From: Pycnococcus provasolii
Lineage: Eukaryota > Chlorophyta > Pseudoscourfieldiophyceae > Pseudoscourfieldiales
Reading direction: 5' to 3'
Assembly (NCBI GenBank): GCA_049487715.1
Contig: CP150550.1
Span: 620,001-684,000, forward strand
DNA length: 64,000 nucleotides
Of the stretch, positions 8,585 to 18,256 are shown in pieces (the stretch's first letter is position 1; the number at the start of each line of letters is the position of its first letter). The notes under the pieces were generated by a model. It saw only the letters and a list, made by a program, of their open reading frames with translations, made no database searches and was not told the origin of the DNA. The translations under genes were made by a program, and so were the position numbers.

Positions 8585-9610
8585 ATGAAAACGCGTTGGA
8601 AGGCGCCGAAGACGGCGACGAAGGCGGCGACGAAGGCGACGAAGGTGAAGAAGGCGAAGAAGGCGAAGAAGAAGAAGACCCGGGCACTGCTGTACCGCGC
8701 CACATACATGCTGCTGCGAGCTGCACCCACGCTTACGCGCGGTTCACTGCCCACGTGGCGGCGGGCGATTCGCTGCTACGAAAAAGTGACGTGGCAGGCA
8801 CGCGCGCGCCTGCACCTGCACGACGACGCCACAGACGTACTCGATATTCACCTCGTGCACCCCTCGTCTATCGACGACGTGCTCGACTTCTACGATAGCA
8901 ACGAGGATGATGCAGCGGACCCGTACTGGGCGGTGCCGTGGCCGAGCGCTTTCGCCCTGGCAGAATTCATTGCGCAGAATGTTCACACCGTAAAGAACAA
9001 GCGCGTCTTCGACGCCGGATGCGGCCTGGGTCTCGTAGGACTCGCGGCGCTAAGAAGTGGTGCGAAGTGCGCTGTGCTCGCTGACCGCGAACCGCTTGCA
9101 GTGCGTTGCGCAGAACTCTCCGCAAGCGCTTGTGGGTTTGCAGTGCATGCCGACAGAAGCGCGGACGGTGCGTGCGCCGAAGCTTTCGGTTCTGAAGGGG
9201 CGACGCCAATCAAGGACGACGCTGGTCACGCCGGTGTTGCCGTCGGCGCGGTGTTCTCCTGGGACACGCCCGCCGACTTCGAACGAGCGATAGAGCGTGC
9301 CGACGGAAGATGCGACGTGCTCTTGTGTGCCGACGTACTGTACGAGGCGAAACAAGCCAAGCCCGTGGCTGAGATGGCGTCTCGGCTCCTCGTGCCTGGT
9401 GGAGAGCTTCTTCTGGCCGACCCGCCCAATCGCGCTCCGCAGAATCGTCGCGAGTGCCTCAAGCTCATGCACGCTACCGGCGAGTTTCACACCGTCGATA
9501 GTCTTGCGCTGAGCACGCGTGATGTTAGCGAGGAAGGACGGTGGGGCGAGCGCAAGGCGGATCGCGACGAAGTTCCCATCTTGTTGGAACGTCTCGTTTG
9601 GAGGCCCTAA
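8585..9610 (+). CDS. Class I SAM methyltransferase, ETFB-lysine-methyltransferase-like
   Basis: 341 residues from the ATG at 8585. The first 35 residues are a Lys/Ala/Thr low-complexity tract translated from a GACGAAGGC-type repeat. A second ATG at 8708 opens MLLRAAPTLTRGSLPTWRRA, which looks like a mitochondrial presequence and may be the true start. The core has DPYWAVPWPSAFALAEF, then the SAM-binding motif VFDAGCGLGLVGLAAL, the acidic AVLADREPLAV and a CDVLLCADVLYE segment. The DPYWA-xx-WP pattern is shared with METTL20/ETFBKMT-type enzymes, which methylate lysines of mitochondrial ETF beta. A Methyltransf_16-type enzyme is the alternative. TGTAA follows at 9639-9643. Confidence 0.75.
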   Translation: MKTRWKAPKTATKAATKATKVKKAKKAKKKKTRALLYRATYMLLRAAPTLTRGSLPTWRRAIRCYEKVTWQARARLHLHDDATDVLDIHLVHPSSIDDVLDFYDSNEDDAADPYWAVPWPSAFALAEFIAQNVHTVKNKRVFDAGCGLGLVGLAALRSGAKCAVLADREPLAVRCAELSASACGFAVHADRSADGACAEAFGSEGATPIKDDAGHAGVAVGAVFSWDTPADFERAIERADGRCDVLLCADVLYEAKQAKPVAEMASRLLVPGGELLLADPPNRAPQNRRECLKLMHATGEFHTVDSLALSTRDVSEEGRWGERKADRDEVPILLERLVWRP

Positions 9611-9638
9611 TAGTGAGGGTCGTGTATACTGAATGTGT

Positions 9639-9643
9639 TGTAA
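9639..9643 (+). terminator. TGTAA poly(A) signal
   Basis: TGTAA 29 nt after the stop of the methyltransferase gene. Confidence 0.4.
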
Positions 9644-9691
9644 CTATCTTGCTGTGTTACTAAATGTGTTAAATGTGTTACTTTTTTGTTT

Positions 9692-11236
9692 TTAGTCAAG
9701 GTTGTCCGCCCCAGGACCGCTGCCTTTAGAGCCACTGCCGCCCTTGTTGTCGCCACCTGGACGTGGGCGATATGGTGACACTGGTGGGCTAGCAGCCTCG
9801 AGCGCTCCGTGTAAATCGCCACCAGGCGCGAAGCGCTTCGCCAGCTGCTGGATCAGTATTTGGAACGCCGCCTCCTCCGCGCTATTTCCGGACCCGGCCA
9901 TTGCCGCCATCGCTGCCGCATTCTGCTGCGCGGCAGCACCCATGGCTGCCGTTGGCATAGATCCGGTCGTCATCGAGCGCTGCATCGCCACTCTGTTTTC
10001 GTACGCGAATGCAGCCTCCGTGCTCGGACGCTGCTCGCGGAGCACGTCGACGAAGTCCTTCGTTCGCAACGCGCGCGGCGTTGGCACGACATCTGGCGTC
10101 GACTTGCCCGAGCTGCTGCTCGTGGGTGTCCTGGCGCCACCCGACGTTTTGCCGGCGGAAGCGCCCTTCTTTCCATCGTCCTTCGTCTTGAGCAGGCGGG
10201 AGAAGCTTCCCGTCTCGATGGTCACGCGCGACTTCTCGTCGCGAAGAAGTTCCCGTAGTGGCTGGAATGCAGCCGCCTTGCAAAGCTCTTGCAGATCCGA
10301 TCCGGAGTACCCTTCTGCGAGCGCCGCCACCTCGTGAATTCCCGGTCCGTTCGGTGGCTTGAGCTTTGACTCCACGCGCTCCTTGCGGAGGAGCACGCCG
10401 AGAATCGACTTTCTCTGCTCAATGTCGGGTAGACCAACTTCGAACTGCTTGGGCAGGCGTCGGAGCACCGCCTCGTCCACCTCGTACGGCCTGTTGGTCG
10501 CCGCAAGCACCGTCACCTGCGCCATCTCGTCGGTGCTGAAGCCGTCCCACAGGCTGAGGAACTCCGTCTTCATCGTGGTCACCGCTTCGTGCTCCTGGCT
10601 TTTGCGCGTTCCGAGGAAGGCGTCGATCTCGTCGATGAAGATTATGCACGGCTGCAGCTTCCAAGCGAGCGTGAACACGGCGGTGACGAGCTTCTGCGCG
10701 TCGCCGAACCACTTGCTCTGCAGCTGGCTAATCTTGACGTTGATGAAGAATGCGCCCGACTCCTTGGCGATAGCCTTGGCAAGCATCGTCTTTCCCGTCC
10801 CTGGCGGTCCGTACAGCAGGCACCCCTTGACGGGCGAGAGCAGGCTCGACCGGCTGAACAGGTCGGGTCGTGTGAGCGGAAGGATGATATTTTCGTACAG
10901 CGCCTCCTTGATGGAGCCCAGTCCTCCAATCTTGTCGAAGGTGACCTTAATCTGGTGCGGGTTGACAACGTCGCACGCGATGACGTCCTCGTACTGGTCG
11001 GTGTCGATCGCGCGTCCTAGCCTCTGCTGTATTTCCTTCTTGCGCGCAATCTGCTGCTTAGATCTTTGTCGGGACGGGTCGAGTCGCTTGAGCATGAAGA
11101 CCATGGACCACATGGTGAAGAGCGAGGTGACTCCGAGGAAGACCAGGTCCTGCAGGAACTTGGAGTTCTTGATTTGCTTCATGGACTCGGGCGACATGTT
11201 GAGTGCACGCGCGAGCGGGTTGCCCTTTTCCGCCAT
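9692..11236 (-). CDS. Msp1/ATAD1 family AAA+ ATPase
   Basis: 514 residues from the ATG at 11236. One membrane span near the N-terminus (about residues 30-49, LVFLGVTSLFTMWSMVFML) is followed by a linker and one AAA module. Walker A is GPPGTGKT (143-150), Walker B IIFIDEID (about 199-206), then ATNRPYEVDEAVLRR with the sensor and arginine-finger region. IGGLGSIKEALYENIILPL precedes Walker A, as in Msp1. Members sit in the mitochondrial or peroxisomal outer membrane and extract mislocalised tail-anchored proteins. Residues after about 350 form a Ser/Gly/Ala/Pro-rich extension not present in yeast Msp1, which is about 360 residues long; its role is unknown. Confidence 0.93.
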   Translation of the reverse strand: MAEKGNPLARALNMSPESMKQIKNSKFLQDLVFLGVTSLFTMWSMVFMLKRLDPSRQRSKQQIARKKEIQQRLGRAIDTDQYEDVIACDVVNPHQIKVTFDKIGGLGSIKEALYENIILPLTRPDLFSRSSLLSPVKGCLLYGPPGTGKTMLAKAIAKESGAFFINVKISQLQSKWFGDAQKLVTAVFTLAWKLQPCIIFIDEIDAFLGTRKSQEHEAVTTMKTEFLSLWDGFSTDEMAQVTVLAATNRPYEVDEAVLRRLPKQFEVGLPDIEQRKSILGVLLRKERVESKLKPPNGPGIHEVAALAEGYSGSDLQELCKAAAFQPLRELLRDEKSRVTIETGSFSRLLKTKDDGKKGASAGKTSGGARTPTSSSSGKSTPDVVPTPRALRTKDFVDVLREQRPSTEAAFAYENRVAMQRSMTTGSMPTAAMGAAAQQNAAAMAAMAGSGNSAEEAAFQILIQQLAKRFAPGGDLHGALEAASPPVSPYRPRPGGDNKGGSGSKGSGPGADNLD

Positions 11237-11581
11237 TATTGGCTACGGGTAGGGGGGAGAGATGTCAAGGGGGGAAGCAGGGGAAGGGGACCCGGGGAGA
11301 GGAGGCGCGAGAAGCCGAGAACGGGAGGGAACCCGCGGACGAAACCCTTCGAACTTCCCCGGACTGACGGAACACGCCTGGGAGGAACTAGGAAGAGGAG
11401 GAGAAGTCACTTCACCGGCGAACGGTCAGTTCACTTCCCTTCCCTTCCGGGTTGCGTCTCTCTTTCCTAACCCCGAATGAATTCCATCCCTCTCATCTTT
11501 CGTACATATCTCGCCTTCCGTCCTCGTCCTCTGCTTCGTTCCCTCCCCCGTCGTAACCCACTTTGTCCCACTGTTGTCCCC

Positions 11582-11832
11582 ATGTCCTCGAGCCACGGCC
11601 ACTCGCCAGCCTCCGCATTCCACGCGTACTACTACAACCACCACAACAACAACGTTGCCGCAAACACCAACCTACCGGCGTTCAACGCGAACGCTAACCA
11701 ACTGCAGCAAATAACAAACAACCACGCGAGAGAGAGAGAAACGACACAAAACACACAACGAAACAACAACAACGGAACGGCGGACGCGACGACGACGACC
11801 GCAACATCTGTGGGTCACAGGAGAGTGGCGGC

Positions 11833-11863
<31 letters not shown>

Positions 11864-13531
11864 CAACGCCAAGACCAGCACCACAGGCAAACGGCGAGTA
11901 GCACGCGGGCAATGCACAACGTGACGACGACGACGACGTGTTCGTCGCTCGGTGGAGGGGGAGGAGGGAACGCGGGAGGAACCAACAGACCACCGCCACC
12001 GCCACCGGAGGAACCGTACGCACTGGATAATAGCAACGCCGTGGGTGCCGTGCTAGCTCAGGACAACTTAGACGCCGGTCCACAAAGAAGCGCAAGCTCG
12101 GCAAGCCTCATGGGCATGGTTGAGCGCGTCGCCGCGGCACTCGCGGATGCCGAGGACGACCTGACTAGGTTGCACGGAAGTGCAGCCATGCTGCCGAGTG
12201 CACGCAGGGCGCCAGGGTTATCCGGCTTGCGTAAGAGAATGCAGCAGCACCGCCTGCGCAGGCAGCAAACGTCTACGACAAGGATGTCGGCGACGGCGAC
12301 GACAGCCACGACGTCAGACGATGAGCCGCAACAGCACACGCCCACCACGCCACCAAGGCCGAGAACCGCGCCCACGGCTACACTGCATTCGGGAAGCTCG
12401 CCTCAGCCACCTCCGCCTCCGTCGCCACCTCCGTCGCCACCTCCGTCGCCGCCGCAAATGACGAATGCCGCATCAGCTCACGACGACGGTGACTCGGACG
12501 ACCTGCGTTGTCCCATCTGCCTCGGCGTGTTTGTCAACCCGGTGAGTTTGCACGGATGTGGGCATGAGTTCTGCAACGGGTGCCTGCTACGTGTCTTGGA
12601 GGCACGGAGGCAGTGTCCGCTCTGCCGAGCGGCACTACCCGAGTCAGCTCCCGTGGCGGAGCTCGCCACCGTCAATCGGCGCCTCGCCGCTGAGGTGGCA
12701 AAGCTGCGTTGTGTGGAGACGGCGGCGTCCACATCCACACCACCAACACCACCAGCCGAGGTTAGGTTGAATCGTGCGTCGCCATCTCGCGCCCTTCCCA
12801 CGTGGCGACCGCCGTGCGTCACTCGGTGCCCACATGCCGCGCACGGTTGCACATTTGAGGGACCGAGGTACGCGCATGCCGCCCACCTCGCGGCGTGCCC
12901 ATACGAGGCTATCAAGCCATTCCTCGCAGCCACAGAACGGCGATTGGAGGCTGCGGAGGCTGCTGCCACATCAGCCAAGGAGGATGCACAAACGGCGAGA
13001 GGCGAGGTGCAGGTGCTTCGCGCGAGCCAGAGCTTCCTCCGAAAAAGTCTCGAGCGCCGCGCGCGCGTCGTCAAACGACTCATGTCAAATGCTCTGCACA
13101 GCGGCAGCGCGGATGAACTCGCTCGCCTGGGCGTGCCCGAGCACATTACGATGCGTGCCGTGCTGCGCGACGAGGCTGGACCGGGAGTATTGCTCGGCGA
13201 CTCGGTATCTTCCATGCCCACGCCTGCCGTCGATGGACGGGAAGGCGCGGGGGCAGCGGGCACGAGTCAGGGTGCTCCACCAACTTCGCCGCCGCGCATT
13301 GACCTGGACGAGCTGTACGTTTCCGTAAAAGTTCGCACCGATACGCCGTTCGCGAAGATCGCCGAAGCTCTCGCGCAGAGGCTGCGGCTGGATGCGAGCC
13401 GTGTGCGTCTGACGGTTGATGCGGCGTACGAAAATGGTGGCGAGTGGGTTTCACCGGAAGACACGCCAGCGGAGCTTGGCCTCGTCGATGGGAGTGTCGT
13501 GCACATATGTCCAATGACAACGACGTTTTGA
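11582..13531 (+). CDS. RING/TRAF-type zinc-finger E3 ligase with C-terminal SUMO-like domain
   Basis: 649 residues from the ATG at 11582; an in-frame ATG at 11477 would add 35 residues. Residues 1-300 are low complexity, rich in Asn, Thr, Gly and Pro. A C3HC4 RING follows at about 307-350: CPIC, then CGHEFCNGC, then CPLC, with every metal ligand present. A TRAF-type zinc-finger segment (about 413-435) has CPHAAHGC and HAAHLAACPY. A coiled coil covers about 440-505. The last 75 residues (DELYVSVKVRTDTPFAKIAE, later SPEDTPAELGLVDGSVVHI) match the Rad60/SUMO-like fold but lack a terminal Gly-Gly, so the domain would be fixed rather than conjugated. Expected role: ubiquitin or SUMO ligation, with substrate unknown. 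Confidence 0.82.
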
Positions 13532-13628
13532 TGCACATCATCAGCAGTGTACAACAACTACAGTACAGTGAAAAATTATATAAGATCTTTTTTGAAATTC
13601 TGAAAAACAAAATACTGTATCATTTTAC

Positions 13629-14612
13629 TCACGGCGCTTTGCTCTGCTTCTCCATGTACGCGCTCACTCGATCTACGATTGCGTTCGCAATGTCGTCCTC
13701 CGTTGCAGTCTTGCCGAAGAATGTCTGGAACTTTCCCTGGGGATCGAGCAGGTAGTGAATGATGGAGTGGTCGACGAGATAGCTGTCTTTCGAGTCGTCC
13801 GTCTTGGTGAAGTATACGCGGTACGACTTGGCCGCCTTCTTGACGGCATCCATGGATCCCGTGAGTCCAATCATGTCCGGCATGAACTTTTTGGTGTACG
13901 CCTTGACTTTCTTCGGAGTATCCCGCTCTGGGTCAACGCTGATGAACACCACCTTGATTGGGGGTGGCTCTGCGCCTCTTGTCTTTGCGGAAGCCGCTAC
14001 AACGCGCCTTGCCTTCGTCACAGCCGCGCTCACTTTGTGCAGTTCGTCGGGGCATATGTCGGGACACAGCGTGAAGCCAAAGTAGAGCAGAGAGAAGCCT
14101 CCGTTTAGGTCCTTGTCGGTAAACGTTCTGTTGTTCGAGTCCACGAGTTTAAATGGACCGCCGAGCATGGCGTCGCCTACGATAGGTCCAGGTTGTGAGA
14201 CGGACTTCATGATGGCGGCGACGCGTCTCTGTTTCTCCCGGTTGAACATGTACACGAGTCCTCCTGCCGTGATCGTGAAGAGCCCTAGCGCAGCGTACGT
14301 CGAGTAGCCTGGCGGGCGCTTCGTTGCCACGTTCTGCTCGACGGTAGCACCCGCCTTTGTCGCCGTTGCTTCTGCCCCTGCTCCCGCCTCCGCTGCGAAT
14401 CCGCGCGCTCTGATCCACACGGTCCGTTGCCTTACGTGTGCGTTGCTTTGGATCGCAGGCACTGTTGCCGCACGCGTGTGCATGGCTGCGTACAGCGTTC
14501 CCTTGCACGCCAAGTTCGTTGTTTGTGCAACGCATCGTCGTGCGTGTGCGAGTAGAGGTGTGGTGCATAGTTTGTTGACGCACGTGGACATGAGAGCGCC
14601 TGCGCGTGCCAT
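13629..14612 (-). CDS. SCO1: SCO1/SenC copper chaperone for cytochrome c oxidase
   Basis: 327 residues from the ATG at 14612; the longer open frame up to 14765 reads as leader. The N-terminal region is an Arg/Ala/Thr-rich mitochondrial targeting sequence ending near ARGFAAEAG. One membrane span follows (ALGLFTITAGGLVYMF). The thioredoxin-like domain holds the copper-binding CPDIC motif (in LLYFGFTLCPDICPDE) and the distal His in YLVDHSIIHYLLDPQG. VFISVDPERDTP is also typical. SCO1 delivers copper to the CuA site of COX2 in the inner membrane. All metal ligands are intact. Convergent with the RING gene; divergent from INCENP. Confidence 0.93.
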   Translation of the reverse strand: MARAGALMSTCVNKLCTTPLLAHARRCVAQTTNLACKGTLYAAMHTRAATVPAIQSNAHVRQRTVWIRARGFAAEAGAGAEATATKAGATVEQNVATKRPPGYSTYAALGLFTITAGGLVYMFNREKQRRVAAIMKSVSQPGPIVGDAMLGGPFKLVDSNNRTFTDKDLNGGFSLLYFGFTLCPDICPDELHKVSAAVTKARRVVAASAKTRGAEPPPIKVVFISVDPERDTPKKVKAYTKKFMPDMIGLTGSMDAVKKAAKSYRVYFTKTDDSKDSYLVDHSIIHYLLDPQGKFQTFFGKTATEDDIANAIVDRVSAYMEKQSKAP

Positions 14613-14880
14613 CGTCACCAAACCAACCCGCAGAGAATGTGAGGGGGGGGACGGAGACCACACAACCAAACAAAAATCTAGATACCCGGGGGAAGAAAGG
14701 GGGGAAGAAGCTCGGTGACACAAACCCCGAAACGAAACAAAACAAGGACATGCAAAAAAATCCAAACCCCCAAACGGAATGCCTGCCCAGTCAAGAAGAG
14801 CAGTCCAGAAGACCGTCCAGAAGTGGCTGGCGTCGTTGTGGAGTTGTTAGTTTTTCCAAACGTCCCCCGGGGGGTCCCCC

Positions 14881-14909
14881 TGACACCTGAGCCTCAGGCA
14901 TCAGGTGTC
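14881..14909. other. Near-perfect palindrome (possible cruciform)
   Basis: GACACCTGA at 14882-14890 pairs with TCAGGTGTC at 14901-14909; the centre contains a further GCCT/AGGC pair. It lies in the SCO1-INCENP divergent spacer (14613-15081), where nothing else was recognised apart from pyrimidine-rich DNA before the INCENP start. Confidence 0.6.
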
Positions 14910-15081
14910 CGTTGTAGGAGGCTCCAACTAGTTGTCCTTCCCTTCCCTTCCCCTCTTTTCCCTCCCCTCTTTTTCCCTCCCCTCCCCGCCTTCTCCTTCG
15001 CTTGAACCCCCACAACGACAGACAACAGAACAGACAACAAGCTCACAACGGACACCACCAAGGAGTCGCCTCACACACGTC

Positions 15082-17931
15082 ATGCCCGTCAGCGCTGCTG
15101 CTGCCGCGCTCAACACCACCAAACTTCTCGAACAATGGCGAAACCAAGCACAACAAGCCATGCACGCGCTAGACCACACCTTCGAAGAAAACAACAACTG
15201 GATTCGAAACAACTACATCAACACAAGGTCAAAAGCTGCCAAGGCGAATCGCGCTGATGCAACCAACATAGCTGCCGAGAAGAAAAGTAACAACGCGGCG
15301 GGAAAGAAAAGGGGGCGGCGCACTGCCGCGGCGAACGAGGACGAGGACGTCGTCGTCGTCGATGAGCAGGTGCAGGAAGAGGAGGAGGAGACGGCGACGG
15401 CGACGACGACGGCGACGGCGACAGAGACGACGATGCTGCAGCAAGAGGAGGAGCAGACGACGAAGCGTGCATCCCGTAAGAAGGGTAAGCAGACGGAGGA
15501 GCAGGAGCAGGAGCAGGAGCAGGAAGCACCAGCTACGACGAGGCGAGGGACGCGAAGCAAACGGCGCACTGCGGCGAACAACGAAGAAGAAGAAGAAGTT
15601 GATGCCGAAGACGCTGCGAAGGAACCCCCAAAGACGGTCACGCGTGCCACGCGACGACGCGGGGGCGCAGAGCAGCCCAAGTCAGAGCTGGCTGACGCCG
15701 ACGAGGAAGCAGACGCCACGACGGTACGCAGGTCAGCACGTGCGACGCGTGGCAAGCGTGGTGCGGCACGCGCTGCCGCGACAGCTCTTGTGGCACCTAT
15801 CGCGGAGGAGCCGGAGGAGGTTGAAGAGGAGAAGGAGGAGGCACGGCAGGAGGTGAAGGCAAACGACGAAACGGAACTCGTGGATGTACCCACGGCGTCG
15901 GAGAAGCCAGAGAATGATGCGGAGAAGGAGACGGAGACGCTGACGCACATGGAGATGGAACAGGAGGAGGTGGTGGTGCCTCCAGAGGAGGAGGAGGACA
16001 AGGCTGCACCGACAGAGGAAGCTGCTGCCCCTGCTGAAGAGGAACAGACGACTGCGATGGCGGTGCAAGAGCAGGAGCAGGATCTAGAGCCGGAGGTGCC
16101 CCAGCCTCGTGCGACGAGGAGGCAAACGCGTGCCGCTGCTATGGACGTGGAGACAGCCCCGAAGCCTGCGACACGACGACAGACGGAGGGTGTTGCACCC
16201 GCATCAACGCGCCCGTCCGTGGCAACGCGTCGACAAACCACACGCCGCCAGACACGGGCTGCCGCTGAGGCGCTGATCGCTGCGCAAGCTGCCGCAGGAG
16301 CCGCCTCGCCACGCGAACCGACGCCCACCCAGGCGCCGCGCGAGGCAACGCCCACGCAGGCGCAGGCACCGTCCTCAAACTCACGCAAGAGCGCCAAGCG
16401 CAAGGCGGGCACGAGCCCCTCGTCAGCCACACCTGCGGAGGCGGAGAAGAAGGCGGCTGTGGAGCTTGCGGCGCAAACAGCTCATAAAACGCCTGTGGAG
16501 AAGACGCAGGGTGCCAAAACACCTGACAACGAGACGGCTGGGCGCGTGCTTCGCTCGTCGAAAAAGCGGTCGCCAGCTGCGGACATGCCCGCGCCGGCGG
16601 AGGCTGCGAACGTTGAAGCGGAGGCTGGTGCACCTGCCGTGCCGACGGAGATGGCAAATCGCGCTCCAACGCCACCTTCGGCGGCTGCGGACAACGACAA
16701 TGTTGTGTCTAACGTGACTTCATTCCTCACAGAGATGAAGAAGCCGGAATCTGCACCTGCGCCTGCTCTTGGAAAGAATGCTGGAGAGGTCAAGGCTCTC
16801 AAGGCTGCTGAGCGTGCTCGCGCAGACCAGCTGCGACAAGAGGAGGAGCGCAAAAAGCGCCAGGAGATGCTGAGACAGCGAATTCAAGAGCAGAAGCAGA
16901 AGCTACAGGCTGGTGGCACGGCGCCTTCTGCGCGTGTTGGTGCTACCGCAGCCTCCGGTTCGACGGCGACGGCTGCAGGTGCAGCGAAGGGAGCAGTTGA
17001 TCCCAAGGTACAGCGAGCGATGGAGCTGAGGCAGAAGATGCAGGATGAGGCGCGAAAGCGTATGGAGCTTGAGGCGAAGCGGCGTGAGGAGCACGTGAAG
17101 CGGCGTGAGGAGGAGCAGAAACGCAAGGCGGCTCAGGCGGTGACGACAGCCGCAGGTGGCAAGCCGCAGCCTTTCGCACCGTCGTCAGCGGCGAACGTTG
17201 CTGCGAATAAGAAAAATTCCAACGGCGGTGCTCTGAAGCGCAAATCGGAGAAGGAGGTAGGTACGAAGATGGCGAAGGTGCCGCGCACAAACGAGCAGCC
17301 AGCGACGACGGATGGACCTAGCCCGGCGGCAACGGCAAAGGCGCGGAGCAAGTCGCCTGCGGCGAATGCTGCGAAGAAGCCAAGCCCGCCCGCAGCGACT
17401 ACTGGCGCTCTCGCTGGTGGTGCTTCGCGCATTGCTGCTCCCCCGACGGCTGGCGCAGGTGCAGGCATCGCGGGTGTGCCACCGACACCGCCGCGAGGCG
17501 GCAGGGATCTGTTGGCTTGCCACGGCGGATTCCCGAGCAATCGCCTGGGCACATTCGTGATTGATGGGCAGGACGCGGAGGTGCAGTATGCGATATCTCC
17601 TTACCGCGAGGATAGCGACGAGGACGAAATGCGTGCCGCACGCCGCGCGAAGAAGGTTCCAAACTGGGCACGAAGCCACAACCTTGGCCCAAGCTTGCGC
17701 CTGCAGGAGGCGTACGACCCAGACTGGGTATTTGCCGGCTTCTGCATGCAGACGTGCACGCTCTCTAGCGTGTTTGGTCCAGAGGCGGCCGCATCCGATC
17801 GTAAGGCATGGGAGCGTCGCAACTCTAGCGGCGACTGGCATGCAGACCGCGTGAGCGAGCAGGAGGTGTTGGACTACCGCCGGGCGATGGGCTACGCCGT
17901 TGCACCGGCACCCGGCGTGAAGGCGTCGTGA
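15082..17931 (+). CDS. INCENP: INCENP, inner centromere protein (chromosomal passenger complex)
   Basis: 949 residues from the ATG at 15082; the upstream frame has only a TTG. The N-terminus (TTKLLEQWRNQAQQAMHALD) fits the helix that binds survivin/borealin. Next come a long acidic, Gln- and Ala-rich low-complexity region with repeated TRRQTR-type basic motifs, and a charged single-helix/coiled coil (about residues 560-680, e.g. RADQLRQEEERKKRQEML). The C-terminal IN-box at about 853-895 (PNWARSHNLGPSLRLQEAYD, then PDWVF and SSVFG) is the Aurora-kinase-binding segment and decides the call. INCENP scaffolds Aurora B, survivin and borealin at centromeres and the spindle midzone. A long minus-strand frame overlapping it is an antisense artefact of the repeats. 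Confidence 0.9.
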   Translation: MPVSAAAAALNTTKLLEQWRNQAQQAMHALDHTFEENNNWIRNNYINTRSKAAKANRADATNIAAEKKSNNAAGKKRGRRTAAANEDEDVVVVDEQVQEEEEETATATTTATATETTMLQQEEEQTTKRASRKKGKQTEEQEQEQEQEAPATTRRGTRSKRRTAANNEEEEEVDAEDAAKEPPKTVTRATRRRGGAEQPKSELADADEEADATTVRRSARATRGKRGAARAAATALVAPIAEEPEEVEEEKEEARQEVKANDETELVDVPTASEKPENDAEKETETLTHMEMEQEEVVVPPEEEEDKAAPTEEAAAPAEEEQTTAMAVQEQEQDLEPEVPQPRATRRQTRAAAMDVETAPKPATRRQTEGVAPASTRPSVATRRQTTRRQTRAAAEALIAAQAAAGAASPREPTPTQAPREATPTQAQAPSSNSRKSAKRKAGTSPSSATPAEAEKKAAVELAAQTAHKTPVEKTQGAKTPDNETAGRVLRSSKKRSPAADMPAPAEAANVEAEAGAPAVPTEMANRAPTPPSAAADNDNVVSNVTSFLTEMKKPESAPAPALGKNAGEVKALKAAERARADQLRQEEERKKRQEMLRQRIQEQKQKLQAGGTAPSARVGATAASGSTATAAGAAKGAVDPKVQRAMELRQKMQDEARKRMELEAKRREEHVKRREEEQKRKAAQAVTTAAGGKPQPFAPSSAANVAANKKNSNGGALKRKSEKEVGTKMAKVPRTNEQPATTDGPSPAATAKARSKSPAANAAKKPSPPAATTGALAGGASRIAAPPTAGAGAGIAGVPPTPPRGGRDLLACHGGFPSNRLGTFVIDGQDAEVQYAISPYREDSDEDEMRAARRAKKVPNWARSHNLGPSLRLQEAYDPDWVFAGFCMQTCTLSSVFGPEAAASDRKAWERRNSSGDWHADRVSEQEVLDYRRAMGYAVAPAPGVKAS

Positions 17932-18118
17932 TTCTTTTACTTCTTCTTCGACGACGACGGTGTAGTGAGTGTGGGGTGTGTTGGGAACAACCTAAGATCG
18001 CTCATTCAGTAATGGAACGTGAGTCACTTTGTCCATCGGCCGTCTAGCTAGTTTAGACCATTCCCATTGGACCATCCACCCCATTCAACGATAACACCGA
18101 GTGTCATGTTACAGCTTT

Positions 18119-18214
18119 CACTCAAACCCTCTCAAATCCTCACAGCAGTAGAAATAGCTTAGGCTTTTGCGCGGGCTGACGGTTGGCATTTCATCTCTCG
18201 CGTACGCCACCACC
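18119..18214. repeat. Dispersed repeat, copy 1
   Basis: About 96 bp that reappears diverged at 62923-63030. Shared blocks are CACTCAAACCCTCTCAAAT, GCGCGGGCTGAC, CATTTCAT and TCTCGCGTACGCC, in the same order and orientation. Both copies lie between convergent genes just beyond a plus-strand stop codon. No coding frame, and no tRNA or snoRNA boxes recognised. Confidence 0.75.
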
Positions 18215-18256
18215 ACGATAGATCAGACCAAGGGTGAAGTGGGGGAGCGTCGTGAG

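Noticed and set aside
15213-16430. 405-codon open frame antisense to INCENP
   Set aside because: Ser/Ala/Val-rich composition arises from the GC-rich low-complexity repeats of the INCENP coding strand; no domains.
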